From: Atlantibacter subterraneus
Lineage (GTDB): Bacteria > Pseudomonadota > Gammaproteobacteria > Enterobacterales > Enterobacteriaceae
Direction of reading: 5' to 3'
Length of the DNA: 64,000 nucleotides
Assembly: GCF_007570865.1 (NCBI RefSeq)
Contig: NZ_VLPS01000009.1
Span: 310,001-374,000, forward strand
A program made the translations under genes and the position numbers. The notes under the pieces were generated by a model that saw only the letters and a program-made list of their open reading frames with translations, ran no database searches and had not been told where the DNA came from. Shown here in pieces: positions 9,570 to 19,582 of the stretch; positions within the stretch are counted from its first letter, which is position 1; every line of letters starts with the position of its first letter.

Positions 9570-11300
9570 CTATATGCATTTCCAGCCCGCACCATCAAAA
9601 ATTATTTTTTTAACGCGCCGCGGTTTTTGCAAAATCGCAATTGCGCCCTGAGTATCAATACGTGCGACATATCTTTGCTGCAACGCATCGCGATTATAAC
9701 AGCGGGTTATTTTGGGCTGGCGCGGTGTACACCAGTGCGGAATTGATAATACATCTCCGGCAACATCTACCGTACCATCGATCCAGACATCGCCACCAGC
9801 CCGGTTGATAGTACTTTCACCGCCCAGCGATTCACATATTTTGACATTAAAAACATTACCCGGCACAACTTTTTGCGAGTTAGTCATATTTGAATATGTC
9901 ATTATGTCGCTATTTGATAAGCATGAGACTATATCAAGTGTAGTGAAATCCTCAGATGCTTGATCTTTTTTTAACAATTGATAATTGTTACTTTTATCAG
10001 AAATAATGTGAATATCAAATGAAATCCTGTCAACCTGCCCATTAACTCCGCAGACCACCAAAGTATTATAAAGTGCATTATCTACTGATAAAAACTCACT
10101 TTGGTAAATGAAATTATCGAACCAGACATTTCCGACAGTCCCATTCTCCAGATACAGAACGGCATTTTCTCCGCCGTTGTAATAACCGGGCGACGTTGTT
10201 AACAATCTGGATATTTTTGATTTAATAACAGACAACTGATTTACGTTTCCGGAAAACAAGTACACATCTGCACTTCCCGGATAAATCGTAGTGGCATGAA
10301 GATGAGTGATCTCCAGATTATCAATTCCCGTAGCGGAACTCATCGCCCAGTAATTGCCAAGGCGGATAATATGTTTAAGAAAACACCCTTCAACTCCTGC
10401 GATATCAATATTTCTGATTGTTTTATCATCTGAAAAATAAAGACCGATGCCAACCATACTCCATGTCTGATTTTGTTGTTCGCTGCGTAAATTTCTTACC
10501 GTTACGCTCTCAACATCACGACCCTGGCCTGGATTGAAAATACTATATTCCTGCACCGTGGCTCGTGAGGCAGAAATGCCGATCATATCATCATTAGTAT
10601 AACCATGAAGATTCATGATTAAGATATCGCGCGTTGCGACACCCGTAATCCCATCGCCGTTGAGGCCAATACCGCTTTGGCTGATAATACTGATATTCGA
10701 AAAACTGGCTGTATCGCACAGGAAATGTGCAATCCCCCAACTTTCGGGATCAACAATTTTAACATTGTCGACAATTAACTCTTTTATTCGATCAAACATC
10801 AGACAGAAGCCGGGATAATTATCTTTATAATCATAAATATCACCCCAGACTTTATCTTTGGTTACGCGATCATAGCGTCTGGCTTGCCCTCCACGCTTAT
10901 TGCCATCAAAAGTCGCATTTCTTATAACAACCCGCCCTGAAATAACATCGCTGGTTTTCTGGTTGGCGAGCAAATATTTGGACGCACCATTCTGAAGTTT
11001 AATTACATTATCGCAAAAATCGATTTCTGTATTGTCTGGTATCAGTAAACTCTCTTTGCCCACCAACAATAGGCCATTAACATATGGAACAATAACTCGC
11101 CCAGACCTGCTACCTTTGGCTTTGATGGTTTTATTAAACGCATCACTAATGTCTTTTTCCGGCCCGTAATCCCCACCGTGATCGCCAACAATCCATTCTT
11201 TGGGTTCGATTACTTGCATATGACTAAACGCAGATGATGCCGCAGCACCTACTAATCCTGCCCCACCAAAGGCTAACAGACCTCGCCTGGAAAATTCCAT
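9570..11300 (-). CDS. Tat-exported right-handed beta-helix protein, GH28-like
   Basis: This 576-residue protein starts MEFSRRGLLAFGG, a twin-arginine signal, preceded by AGGAG. I use the ATG at 11300, not an upstream in-frame start. After the signal it resembles pectin-lyase-fold proteins, with many short V/I-rich strands. Two segments align by eye with polygalacturonase (GH28) active-site motifs: GLNGDGITG for NTDG (Asp216) and YTNDDMIGISA for GDDCIAI (Asp237/Asp238). The GH28 His-Gly and RIK motifs are not evident. It may act on an acidic polysaccharide, but the substrate is unknown. Its AT-rich composition differs from its neighbours and suggests acquisition. Confidence 0.7.
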   Translation of the reverse strand: MEFSRRGLLAFGGAGLVGAAASSAFSHMQVIEPKEWIVGDHGGDYGPEKDISDAFNKTIKAKGSRSGRVIVPYVNGLLLVGKESLLIPDNTEIDFCDNVIKLQNGASKYLLANQKTSDVISGRVVIRNATFDGNKRGGQARRYDRVTKDKVWGDIYDYKDNYPGFCLMFDRIKELIVDNVKIVDPESWGIAHFLCDTASFSNISIISQSGIGLNGDGITGVATRDILIMNLHGYTNDDMIGISASRATVQEYSIFNPGQGRDVESVTVRNLRSEQQNQTWSMVGIGLYFSDDKTIRNIDIAGVEGCFLKHIIRLGNYWAMSSATGIDNLEITHLHATTIYPGSADVYLFSGNVNQLSVIKSKISRLLTTSPGYYNGGENAVLYLENGTVGNVWFDNFIYQSEFLSVDNALYNTLVVCGVNGQVDRISFDIHIISDKSNNYQLLKKDQASEDFTTLDIVSCLSNSDIMTYSNMTNSQKVVPGNVFNVKICESLGGESTINRAGGDVWIDGTVDVAGDVLSIPHWCTPRQPKITRCYNRDALQQRYVARIDTQGAIAILQKPRRVKKIIFDGAGWKCI

Positions 11301-11576
11301 GTTTACTCCTGGGGTTAGCATATTAAAATGATACTAAATTATTTTAATTGTCTATATCACTTTGCCCTAATATTTTATTGTGTAAAAACGCACATAATAA
11401 TCTCACATTTAAATCAATTAATATTGTACATTAGCCTACGCATAATTCTCACTCAATAAAAATATCAATGGTGATAGCAAAGCTATAGTCCACTAACATA
11501 AAACATACTATTGAATAATTCGTTGCATTTATTTGATATAGTTTATAAATTTAATCGGTATGCATAGGAAAAACAT

Positions 11577-12005
11577 ATGGAAAACGTGTATTATGTCACA
11601 GAAAGTAAAGAAATAAATTTAGATCAAACTCTTAAAACCATAAATCCACCTGATATATTTTCAACAAGTGTTAAAGGTGATGTATTCATGCTAACTCTTT
11701 CTTTGGGGGTTCTCAATTACAATATCGAGTCAGATACGCTATTAAAAATTGAGTTAATCAATAGTTATCATGACAACTCTGGCGGTTCTGCACAATACTT
11801 AACCATTAAACCAGCAGATGGAAACCTTCCTGTCCTTATTAATTTATCTCCTGTTGAATATTCCGTGTTACAGGATGGTATTAATCCTTTAGATCAAAAA
11901 GTAGTTCACATCGCTATCAATGTTGTCAGTGGTCATCTGACTAAAGCAACGATGACAACCCGTAGCGTATGGCAAAAGATTAACTGGATTAACATGAATA
12001 AATGA
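11577..12005 (+). CDS. unrecognised 142-residue protein
   Basis: I recognise no family. The protein has no signal peptide, membrane segment or cysteine. It alternates hydrophobic and polar residues in a way that suggests mostly beta structure, and ends in a basic WQKINWINMNK. The ATG at 11577 is preceded by a weak AGGA. It is divergent from the beta-helix gene across 276 very AT-rich bases, and its own codons are AT-rich, unlike the flanking core genes. A regulatory or accessory partner of the beta-helix protein is possible but not shown. Confidence 0.6.
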   Translation: MENVYYVTESKEINLDQTLKTINPPDIFSTSVKGDVFMLTLSLGVLNYNIESDTLLKIELINSYHDNSGGSAQYLTIKPADGNLPVLINLSPVEYSVLQDGINPLDQKVVHIAINVVSGHLTKATMTTRSVWQKINWINMNK

Positions 12006-12064
12006 CGCTGACGCGCCATTTAATGTGTTTCAGCTCATATAACCTGCTGTTGGCGTAGCATGTA

Positions 12065-12244
12065 CTACTCGTCTTCATCCTCAAAACGGGCGACGATACG
12101 GTCGCCCTTATGAGTCGCGCGAATTTCTTCCGCCACCTGGGCGATAGCCTGGCCGCTGCTTAAACCCTGCGCCATCAGTTCCTGAATCCGCTCGACTGCC
12201 TGCTGCTGCTGTTCATGGGTGAGTGAAGGTAATCCTGCAAACAT
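12065..12244 (-). CDS. yoaH: small protein YoaH
   Basis: I translated this 59-residue frame directly from the minus strand. It starts [14 protein letters not shown] and ends in the acidic RFEDEDE, matching YoaH (UPF0181) throughout. Function is unknown. It is divergent from pabB, as in E. coli, and marks the return to conserved order at the right edge of the AT-rich island. Confidence 0.92.
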   Translation of the reverse strand: MFAGLPSLTHEQQQQAVERIQELMAQGLSSGQAIAQVAEEIRATHKGDRIVARFEDEDE

Positions 12245-12340
12245 GGTTGACTCCTGTTACATTGCTGGCGGTTATTATTTCACGTTGCCCCGATTGCGCC
12301 AACCACGGCGCGCAGGCAACCCGTGTTGATGAGTTTAGCG

Positions 12341-13705
12341 ATGCAAACAATCCACTGCTCCGGCCTGAAGTCGGTTACGCTGCCCTGGCAATCTGATGCG
12401 CTGTTGACCCGTTTTGCCCCCCTGCACCACCAGCCCTGGGCGATGCTGCTGCATTCCGGTTTTGCCGATCATGCCCATAACCGGTTTGATATTTTGGTGG
12501 CCGACCCGAAAATCACCCTGCAAACCGTCGGTTGCTCGACCGTTATTGATACCGGCGACAAGATTCAGACCTCTAATGAATGCCCGTTAGCGCTGTTGAA
12601 GTCGGCGCTGGCGTCGCTGAAGATTCATCCTGACGCTGCCTCTGACCTGCCTTTCCAGGGCGGCGCGCTGGGATTGTTCGGCTACGATCTCGGGCGACGC
12701 TTCGAAAAGCTGCCAGTGATAGCCGGGCAGGACGTTAACGCGCCCGATATGGCGGTGGGGATTTACGACTGGGCGCTGATTGCCGATCACCATCGCCAGA
12801 CCCTGACGTTGCTGAGCTGGGATGACGCCGAAGCGCGCCTCGCCTGGCTGGAACAGCAGTGCGGGCCGCAGACTGCACCGTTTGAACGCACCTCCGACTG
12901 GTCCGTCAATATGAGCCGCGAGGAATACGGTGCCAAATTCCGTCAGATTCAGGCCTGGCTGCAAAGCGGCGACTGTTATCAGGTCAATCTGGCGCAGCGT
13001 TTTCAGGCGACCTATCAGGGGGATGAGTGGCAGGCGTTTTTGCAGCTCAATGCCGCCAATCGCGCGCCGTTCAGCGCCTTTTTGCGCTTGCCGGAACAGG
13101 CGATTCTCAGCCTGTCGCCGGAGCGCTTTATTTTGCTGCAAGGCGATCAAATCCAGACGCGGCCCATCAAAGGCACGCTGCCGCGCCTGGCCGATGCTGA
13201 GCAAGATGCCTTGCAGGCGCAAAAGCTGACCGCATCGCCCAAAGACCGGGCGGAAAATTTAATGATTGTCGATCTGCTGCGTAACGATATCGGACGCGTC
13301 GCGGTGCCGGGCAGCGTCAAAGTGCCGGAGCTTTTTGTGGTGGAGCCTTTCCCGGCGGTGCACCATCTGGTGAGCACGATTACCGCTACCCTGCCCGCGC
13401 ATCTTCATGCCACCGATCTGCTGCGCGCCAGTTTCCCCGGTGGATCGATTACCGGCGCGCCGAAGGTGCGGGCGATGGAGATTATCGAAGAACTGGAGCC
13501 CCAGCGGCGTAACGCCTGGTGCGGCAGCATCGGCTACATCAGTTTCTGCGGCAATATGGATACCAGCATCACCATCCGCACCGTAACCGCGCAGGACGGG
13601 ACGCTGTACTGCTCGGCGGGCGGCGGCATCGTGGCGGACAGCGACGAAGCGGCGGAATATCAGGAAACTTTTGATAAAGTTAATCGTATCCTTAATCACC
13701 TGTGA
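12341..13705 (+). CDS. pabB: aminodeoxychorismate synthase component I PabB
   Basis: PabB, with the glutaminase PabA, converts chorismate to 4-amino-4-deoxychorismate for folate synthesis. The chorismate-binding motifs are seen: IKGTLPR, the segment KDRAENLMIVDLLRND, and FPGGSITGAPKVRAMEIIEELE. The ATG at 12341 gives 454 residues, one more than E. coli. In-frame starts at 12323 and 12329 exist and none has a clear ribosome site, so the start is tentative. nudL follows nine bases after the stop. Confidence 0.94.
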   Translation: MQTIHCSGLKSVTLPWQSDALLTRFAPLHHQPWAMLLHSGFADHAHNRFDILVADPKITLQTVGCSTVIDTGDKIQTSNECPLALLKSALASLKIHPDAASDLPFQGGALGLFGYDLGRRFEKLPVIAGQDVNAPDMAVGIYDWALIADHHRQTLTLLSWDDAEARLAWLEQQCGPQTAPFERTSDWSVNMSREEYGAKFRQIQAWLQSGDCYQVNLAQRFQATYQGDEWQAFLQLNAANRAPFSAFLRLPEQAILSLSPERFILLQGDQIQTRPIKGTLPRLADAEQDALQAQKLTASPKDRAENLMIVDLLRNDIGRVAVPGSVKVPELFVVEPFPAVHHLVSTITATLPAHLHATDLLRASFPGGSITGAPKVRAMEIIEELEPQRRNAWCGSIGYISFCGNMDTSITIRTVTAQDGTLYCSAGGGIVADSDEAAEYQETFDKVNRILNHL

Positions 13706-13714
13706 AGGAGCCCC

Positions 13715-14293
13715 ATGAGCAATCCGCCGATGACGCTGGACAGTTTTTTAGCCCGTTTTCAGTTATTACGCCCGGAGATTAGCCGCCATTCGATTAATCA
13801 GCGCCAGGCCGCAGTGCTGGTGCCGATTGTGCGCCGCCCGGTTCCCGGTTTGCTGCTCACCCAGCGTTCAACGCGGATGCGTAAACACGCCGGACAAGTG
13901 GCGTTCCCCGGCGGCGCACGCGATCCCGAGGACAGTTCCCTGATTGCCGCTGCGCTGCGCGAAGCCCAGGAAGAAGTGGCGATCCCGCCGGAGTCGGTAG
14001 AAGTGATTGGCGTGCTGCCTACGGTGGACAGCGTCACCGGCTTCCAGGTCACACCGGTAGTGGGGATCATCCCGCCTGACCTGCCCTATCACGCCAGCGA
14101 AGAGGAAGTATCGGCGGTGTTTGAAATGCCGCTGGACGAGGCGCTGCGCCTTGGGCGCTACCATCCGCTGGATATCCACCGGCGCGGCAACGATCACCGC
14201 GTCTGGCTGTCGTGGTATGAGCACTACTTTGTCTGGGGCATGACGGCGGGCATTATTCGTGAACTGGCTCTGCAAATCGGCATGAAACCTTAA
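13715..14293 (+). CDS. nudL: CoA pyrophosphatase NudL (Nudix)
   Basis: The 192-residue Nudix hydrolase probably cleaves coenzyme A and its derivatives to phosphopantetheine and 3',5'-ADP. The UPF0035 CoA motif reads [21 protein letters not shown] and is followed by a Nudix box containing [10 protein letters not shown], in which the usual Gly near the end is Ala. GAAGGAG precedes the ATG. It is probably co-transcribed with pabB. Confidence 0.93.
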   Translation: MSNPPMTLDSFLARFQLLRPEISRHSINQRQAAVLVPIVRRPVPGLLLTQRSTRMRKHAGQVAFPGGARDPEDSSLIAAALREAQEEVAIPPESVEVIGVLPTVDSVTGFQVTPVVGIIPPDLPYHASEEEVSAVFEMPLDEALRLGRYHPLDIHRRGNDHRVWLSWYEHYFVWGMTAGIIRELALQIGMKP

Positions 14294-14473
14294 CTATAAT
14301 GACAGCATAATCCCTGTTTTTTGTGGGGTCTGGCGACACTTTATTAGGGAATATTGTCTGAGACATTAGTTTTATTCATGTGAATAATTAACTGTGCCGA
14401 ACAATAAACTCTTAAAATAAGCGTTGTTCTAACATCGTCACCCAAAAGGGTGCCCCTGGCAGGAGTTTTTACT

Positions 14474-15838
14474 GTGATTAGTATATTCGACATGTTTAAG
14501 GTGGGCATTGGTCCCTCCTCTTCCCATACCGTTGGACCGATGAAGGCAGGGAAGCAGTTCGTCGATGATCTGGTCGAAAAAGGATTACTGGAAGACGTTA
14601 CCCGCGTAGCGGTCGACGTTTACGGCTCGCTTTCTCTTACCGGCAAAGGCCATCATACTGATATCGCTATCATTATGGGTCTGGCGGGTAATCTACCTGA
14701 TACCGTTGATATTGACAGCATCCCGGCGTTTATCCGCGATGTTGAAACCCGCGAGCGCCTGCTGCTGGCTCAGGGTCGCCATGAAGTGGATTTCCCGAAA
14801 GACAACGGCATGCGTTTTCAAAGCGACAACCTGCCGCTGCATGAAAACGCCATGCGTATTACCGCCTGGAGCGGCGACAAAGAGATCTACAGCAATACCT
14901 ACTATTCCATCGGCGGCGGATTTATCGTCGATGAAGCCCATTTCGGTAAAGACGCCAGCGGCGACGTGAACGTCCCGTATCCGTTTAAATCCGCCCAGGC
15001 GCTGCTGGATTACTGCAATGACACCGGTTTGTCTGTCTCCGGTCTGGTGATGAAAAACGAATTGGCGCTGCATACGAAGCAGGAAATCGAAGACTATTTC
15101 GGCAACGTCTGGCGCACCATGCAGGCATGCATCGATCGCGGTATGAATACCGAAGGGGTACTGCCTGGCCCGCTGCGCGTGCCGCGTCGCGCCTCCGCGC
15201 TGCGCAGAATGCTGGTATCCAGTGATAAGAACAATAAAGACCCAATGACCGTGATCGACTGGGTCAATATGTTCGCGCTGGCGGTAAATGAAGAAAACGC
15301 CGCGGGGGGCCGCGTGGTGACCGCGCCGACCAACGGGGCATGCGGTATCGTTCCGGCGGTGCTGGCTTATTACGATCACTTTATCGAACCGGTGACGCCG
15401 GATGTGTATATCCGCTATTTCCTGGCCTCCGGAGCGATTGGCGCACTGTACAAAATGAACGCGTCAATTTCCGGTGCTGAAGTGGGTTGCCAGGGTGAAG
15501 TGGGCGTGGCCTGCTCCATGGCGGCAGCCGGCCTGGCGGAAATTCTCGGTGCCAGCCCGGAACAGGTTTGCGTGGCGGCAGAAATCGGCATGGAGCATAA
15601 CCTCGGTCTGACCTGCGACCCGGTCGCCGGCCAGGTGCAGGTGCCGTGCATTGAGCGTAACGCTATCGCGTCGGTTAAGGCGATCAACGCCTCCCGTATG
15701 GCGATGCGCCGCACCAGCGCGCCGCGCGTTTCGCTGGATAAAGTCATCGAGACCATGTACGAAACCGGCAAAGATATGAACGCCAAATACCGCGAAACCT
15801 CGCGCGGCGGGCTGGCGATTAAAGTCCAGTGTAACTAA
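14474..15838 (+). CDS. sdaA: L-serine dehydratase SdaA
   Basis: SdaA is a [4Fe-4S] enzyme that deaminates L-serine to pyruvate and ammonia. The N-terminal segment KVGIGPSSSHTVGPMKAG and the C-terminal cysteines that would bind the cluster, such as that in TCDPVAGQVQVPCIERNA, are present. The start is a GTG at 14474 with AGGAG eight bases upstream, giving 454 residues as in E. coli. An upstream in-frame ATG at 14450 lies before the ribosome site and is rejected. A strong terminator follows. Confidence 0.96.
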   Translation: MISIFDMFKVGIGPSSSHTVGPMKAGKQFVDDLVEKGLLEDVTRVAVDVYGSLSLTGKGHHTDIAIIMGLAGNLPDTVDIDSIPAFIRDVETRERLLLAQGRHEVDFPKDNGMRFQSDNLPLHENAMRITAWSGDKEIYSNTYYSIGGGFIVDEAHFGKDASGDVNVPYPFKSAQALLDYCNDTGLSVSGLVMKNELALHTKQEIEDYFGNVWRTMQACIDRGMNTEGVLPGPLRVPRRASALRRMLVSSDKNNKDPMTVIDWVNMFALAVNEENAAGGRVVTAPTNGACGIVPAVLAYYDHFIEPVTPDVYIRYFLASGAIGALYKMNASISGAEVGCQGEVGVACSMAAAGLAEILGASPEQVCVAAEIGMEHNLGLTCDPVAGQVQVPCIERNAIASVKAINASRMAMRRTSAPRVSLDKVIETMYETGKDMNAKYRETSRGGLAIKVQCN

Positions 15839-15844
15839 GCATCC

Positions 15845-15870
15845 AGCGCCGCATTCGCGGCGCTTTTTTT
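15845..15870 (+). terminator. sdaA terminator
   Basis: The hairpin AGCGCCGCATTCGCGGCGCT followed by a seven-T run lies just after the sdaA stop. Confidence 0.92.
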
Positions 15871-15959
15871 ATCTGTCGCGGTTTCGTCATAAATAATCCC
15901 CACTACACTTTCAATGTTCACTTCTCCACCCTCGGGAGAGGTCTTGAGAGGCTACGGAG

Positions 15960-17558
15960 ATGCAAACAGCCCAGCGCATCATTTACCACTACCGGCGTAG
16001 ACGATTCATTCTTTGTATAGTACTTGCCATCCTGACCCTTATCGTGACGCTGGGCCTGCGTTATGTCACCGAACGCAGCGATAACCGGCATGAAATCGTC
16101 GAGTACAGTCAACGCGCGATTGCCTCGCTGGAAAAGGTGTTAGAGCCTATCGAGATAGCACGAAAATCGCTGGTGACGCTGCCCGGTATCCCCTGTGATA
16201 TGACGCAGTATCAGCTACGCGAGCAGGCGGCACGCCTGCAAACGGTGCGCTCCATCGCGCTGGTAAAAGATGGCACCCTGTATTGCTCGAGTATTTTTGG
16301 TCAGCGCGATATTCCGATTAATCAGCTGCAGCCCAAACTGCCGTCGGTGTACCCGCTGATGACGCTTTCCACTGCCGGATCGCTGTTAAAGGGCTCGCCG
16401 ATTTTGCTGCTGTGGGAGCCGTCGAGCCTGGACGGACAAAGCGGCGTGATGCAGGTGGTGAATATCGAACTGCTGGCAGGGCTGACGCTTCAGCCGCGTC
16501 CGCCGTTAATCACCCAGGCGGTGCTCAACGTGGCGAATCAATATCTGATCGGGCAGACCATTTACGATAACCAACTGCCGCTCGCCAGGGGCCACGCTGA
16601 ACATCGTTATCACTCCAGCCGCTACCCGTTTGCGGTGATCGCCACCGGGCCGTCGCCGGAGAGAGTGGCGCTGCAAAGCCTGCCCGCCCAGCTACCGCTG
16701 GCGCTGATGCTTAGCCTGCTGATCGGCTATATCACCTGGCTTGCCAGCGCAACGCGGATGAGTTTTTCCTGGGAAATCAATCTGGGCATCGCCGCCCGTG
16801 AGTTTGAAGTTTTTTGCCAGCCGCTGGTACGGGCGCGCGATCGGCACTGCGTCGGCGTGGAGATCCTGCTGCGCTGGAACAATCCGCGCCAGGGATGGAT
16901 CTCTCCGGACGTGTTTATCCCCCTCGCCGAGCAGCAGGGTCTAATCGCACCGCTCACCCGCTATGTGCTGGCAGAAACCGTACGCCAACGGCATCTCTTC
17001 CCGGGGTCGGAGCAGTTTCATATCGGCATCAACGTGGCGGCCAGCCATTTTCATAACGGGGTGATTATTGATGATTTACGCCGCGTCTGGTTCGCCAATC
17101 AGCCTGAACAACAGTTGATGCTGGAGTTAACGGAACGCGACGCGCTACCGGATATGGATTACCGCGTGGTGCGCGAGCTGCACCAGATGGGCGTGGAGCT
17201 GGCGATTGACGATTTTGGCACCGGGCAGAGCTCGCTGGCCTATCTGGAGCGCCTGCACCCCAATGTGCTGAAGATAGATAAAAGCTTTACCGCCGCGATT
17301 GGCACCGACGCGGTGAACTCCACGGTGACGGATATTATTATCGCGCTGGGTAAACGGCTGCGGATTAATCTGGTGGCGGAAGGGGTAGAAACAGAACAGC
17401 AGGAAGGCTATTTGCGCCGTCACGGCGTGGCGATATTGCAGGGATATTTATACGCGAAGCCAATGCCGATTGCTGATTTCCCGCGCTGGCTGGCAGGTGA
17501 CTTACCGCCACCTGCCATTAACAACGATCGACATATGTCAGCGTTAACGCTGCGCTGA
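15960..17558 (+). CDS. pdeD: cyclic-di-GMP phosphodiesterase PdeD (CSS-EAL)
   Basis: PdeD is an inner-membrane phosphodiesterase lowering c-di-GMP. The 532-residue protein has an N-terminal membrane helix, a periplasmic CSS domain (the redox-sensing Cys in GTLYCSSIF and another in PGIPCD), a second membrane helix near residues 240-260 and a cytoplasmic EAL domain. The EAL motif has the variant EILLRW, but ELTERDAL, DDFGTGQSSLAYL and EGVETEQQ keep the metal and catalytic residues. Activity is therefore likely. It meets yoaE end to end. Confidence 0.94.
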   Translation: MQTAQRIIYHYRRRRFILCIVLAILTLIVTLGLRYVTERSDNRHEIVEYSQRAIASLEKVLEPIEIARKSLVTLPGIPCDMTQYQLREQAARLQTVRSIALVKDGTLYCSSIFGQRDIPINQLQPKLPSVYPLMTLSTAGSLLKGSPILLLWEPSSLDGQSGVMQVVNIELLAGLTLQPRPPLITQAVLNVANQYLIGQTIYDNQLPLARGHAEHRYHSSRYPFAVIATGPSPERVALQSLPAQLPLALMLSLLIGYITWLASATRMSFSWEINLGIAAREFEVFCQPLVRARDRHCVGVEILLRWNNPRQGWISPDVFIPLAEQQGLIAPLTRYVLAETVRQRHLFPGSEQFHIGINVAASHFHNGVIIDDLRRVWFANQPEQQLMLELTERDALPDMDYRVVRELHQMGVELAIDDFGTGQSSLAYLERLHPNVLKIDKSFTAAIGTDAVNSTVTDIIIALGKRLRINLVAEGVETEQQEGYLRRHGVAILQGYLYAKPMPIADFPRWLAGDLPPPAINNDRHMSALTLR

Positions 17559-19118
17559 TTACTCTTCTTCGTCGTGTTCGGGTTCATCCTTGACGACGCG
17601 AACCAAATCCACGCGGTAATCGTTGGCTTCAACGATGGTGATGCGCAGCGGCGCAACGTCCAGCACGTCGCCAACGCGTGGGATTTGGCCGTTAACCGCA
17701 ATCACCAGACCCGCCACGGTGGCAATGTCGTCTTCATCATTGACCAGCGTAGAAACGTTCACATGCTGCTGCAAAGCGTGCAGGTCGGTACCGCCTTTGA
17801 CCAGCCAGCCGTCGCCATCCGCCACGATTTCCGGGGTTTCGTCCGCGTCCGGGAATTCACCGGCAATCGCTTCCAGCACGTCCAGCGGCGTCACCAGGCC
17901 CTGCACCACGCCAAATTCGTTAGTCACGATAACGAAGCTGCCGCGAGCGCGACGCAGCACGCCTAGCAGGTTGATCGGATCCAGGGTTTCCGGCACCACA
18001 ATCGCCGGGGACTGCGCCGCGATCGCCGCCACGTCCACGCCCTCTTCCAGCGCCACCAGCAATTCTTTAGCGCGCACAATGCCGATGACTTCATCCAGTT
18101 CGCCACGGCACACCGGGAACAAACTGTGCGGCGATGACAACAGCTGCTCGCGGATTTCATCCACGCTCAGTTCCGCGTCCACCCAGCTGATTTCGCCGCG
18201 CGGCGTCATGATGCTGCGCAGGGAACGCGACGCCAGGGTCAGAACGCCGTTAATCATGTAGCGTTCTTCGTGGGCGAAGGCTTCTTCCGGGATCGGCACC
18301 ATGGCATTACCTTCCGCTTCCGGCTGGACGTTGCCTTTCTTATGGCCGCCCATCAGGCTCAGGATGGACTGCGCCGTTCTGGCGCGCAGCGGCAGCCGCG
18401 ACTGATGCTTAACGAAGTTGCGACGGGCAATCTGGTTAAACAGTTCGATCAGGATCGAGAAGCCGATAGCCGCGTACAGGTAGCCTTTCGGAATATGGAA
18501 GCCGAAACCTTCCGCCACCAGGCTCAGACCGATCATCAGCAGGAAGCTCAGACAGAGCACCACCACCGTCGGATGCTGGTTCACAAAGCGCGTCAGCGGT
18601 TTGGACGCCAGCAGCATTACCGCCATGGCAATAATCACCGCCGCCATCATTACCGGCAGATGGTTCACCATCCCCACCGCGGTAATCACCGCATCGAGAG
18701 AGAACACCGCATCAAGGATCACAATCTGTACGACGACCACCCAGAAGCTGGCATAGCCTTTACCGTGGGCATCATCGTGCTGCTTGTTCTCCAGCCGTTC
18801 ATGCAGTTCGGTGGTGGCCTTAAACAGCAGGAACAGGCCCCCGAGCAGCATAATCAGGTCGCGTCCAGAGAAGGTGAAATCCATCACGCTGAACAGCGGC
18901 CGCGTCAGCGTGACCATCCAGGAAATCAGCGACAGCAGGCCCAGACGCATAATCAGCGCCAGGGACAAGCCAATTAAACGGGCTTTGTCACGCTGCTTTG
19001 GCGGCAGTTTGTCCGCGAGGATGGCGATAAACACCAGGTTATCGATACCAAGAACGATTTCCAGTACCACAAGCGTCAGCAAACCCGCCCAAATCGAGGG
19101 GTCCATTAATAATTCCAT
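17559..19118 (-). CDS. yoaE: TerC family membrane protein with CBS and CorC domains, YoaE
   Basis: The 519-residue protein has an N-terminal TerC-type domain of about seven membrane helices (residues 10-235, with [12 protein letters not shown] and [14 protein letters not shown]). Paired CBS domains and a C-terminal CorC/HlyC domain follow. TerC relatives are linked to Mn and other metal export, but the substrate of YoaE is not established. Its stop abuts that of pdeD. A long, highly structured leader lies upstream and may control it. Confidence 0.93.
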   Translation of the reverse strand: MELLMDPSIWAGLLTLVVLEIVLGIDNLVFIAILADKLPPKQRDKARLIGLSLALIMRLGLLSLISWMVTLTRPLFSVMDFTFSGRDLIMLLGGLFLLFKATTELHERLENKQHDDAHGKGYASFWVVVVQIVILDAVFSLDAVITAVGMVNHLPVMMAAVIIAMAVMLLASKPLTRFVNQHPTVVVLCLSFLLMIGLSLVAEGFGFHIPKGYLYAAIGFSILIELFNQIARRNFVKHQSRLPLRARTAQSILSLMGGHKKGNVQPEAEGNAMVPIPEEAFAHEERYMINGVLTLASRSLRSIMTPRGEISWVDAELSVDEIREQLLSSPHSLFPVCRGELDEVIGIVRAKELLVALEEGVDVAAIAAQSPAIVVPETLDPINLLGVLRRARGSFVIVTNEFGVVQGLVTPLDVLEAIAGEFPDADETPEIVADGDGWLVKGGTDLHALQQHVNVSTLVNDEDDIATVAGLVIAVNGQIPRVGDVLDVAPLRITIVEANDYRVDLVRVVKDEPEHDEEE

Positions 19119-19175
19119 AACAGGCTCCTGCTGAAGGAATGACTAAACGGCACCGCACAATTCGCGGGCGCAAGA

Positions 19176-19287
19176 ACAGTAGCTAACATTAGGTGTGATG
19201 CGTCGGTATGACGAGTGGCCTGAGAACAGGCGGAAGTGAAATGACGTCGGTGACGGTCCATACGGTGGGCTGCTGCCCGCTACTCCT
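19176..19287 (-). promoter_or_regulatory. structured RNA leader upstream of yoaE, possible riboswitch
   Basis: On the minus strand, AGTAGC (19279-19284) can pair with GCTACT (19178-19183). Inside are GGGCAGCAGCCC (19267-19278), a six- to seven-pair stem joining 19259-19265 to 19204-19210, hairpin CGTC/GACG (19245-19255), and GCCTGTTCTCAGGC (19218-19231). The 5' GGAGTAGC is also present at the start of the mntP riboswitch in this window, but the other yybP-ykoY elements are not evident. The role is inferred from structure and from the metal-transporter-like gene it precedes. Confidence 0.45.
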
Positions 19288-19420
19288 GATAATTAATAGG
19301 AAGCATACATTAGCAAAGGGAATCAGCCTTTTGCAAAGATTTACCAGAATTTGCAATTTTGCTGACACAGTCAGGGTTCATCATTTTTTGCAGCCTTTTT
19401 TACCGATCGGCTTAAGCTAA

Positions 19421-19582
19421 ATTACGGATCTTCATCACATAAATTATTTTTTCACTATCTAAAATAAATCACGGATTAGGCATTTGTCTCAATAAACCCC
19501 TTATCTGAATCGATTCGGTAAGCCAGTCATGATTCGCGATGCTCTCGTTACGAGGGTGTTAATACAATAAAGGAGGTAGCAC
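19421..19582 (+). promoter_or_regulatory. manXYZ control region
   Basis: This AT-rich region holds a near-palindrome with arms ATTATTTT (19443-19450) and AAAATAAAT (19461-19469), compatible with an Mlc/NagC-type operator, and a CRP-like half site TCACA at 19435-19439. In E. coli manXYZ is repressed by Mlc and activated by cAMP-CRP. The ribosome site AAGGAGG just before manX is strong. The remaining 19288-19420 shows no clear element other than the likely yoaE promoter on the other strand. Confidence 0.35.
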
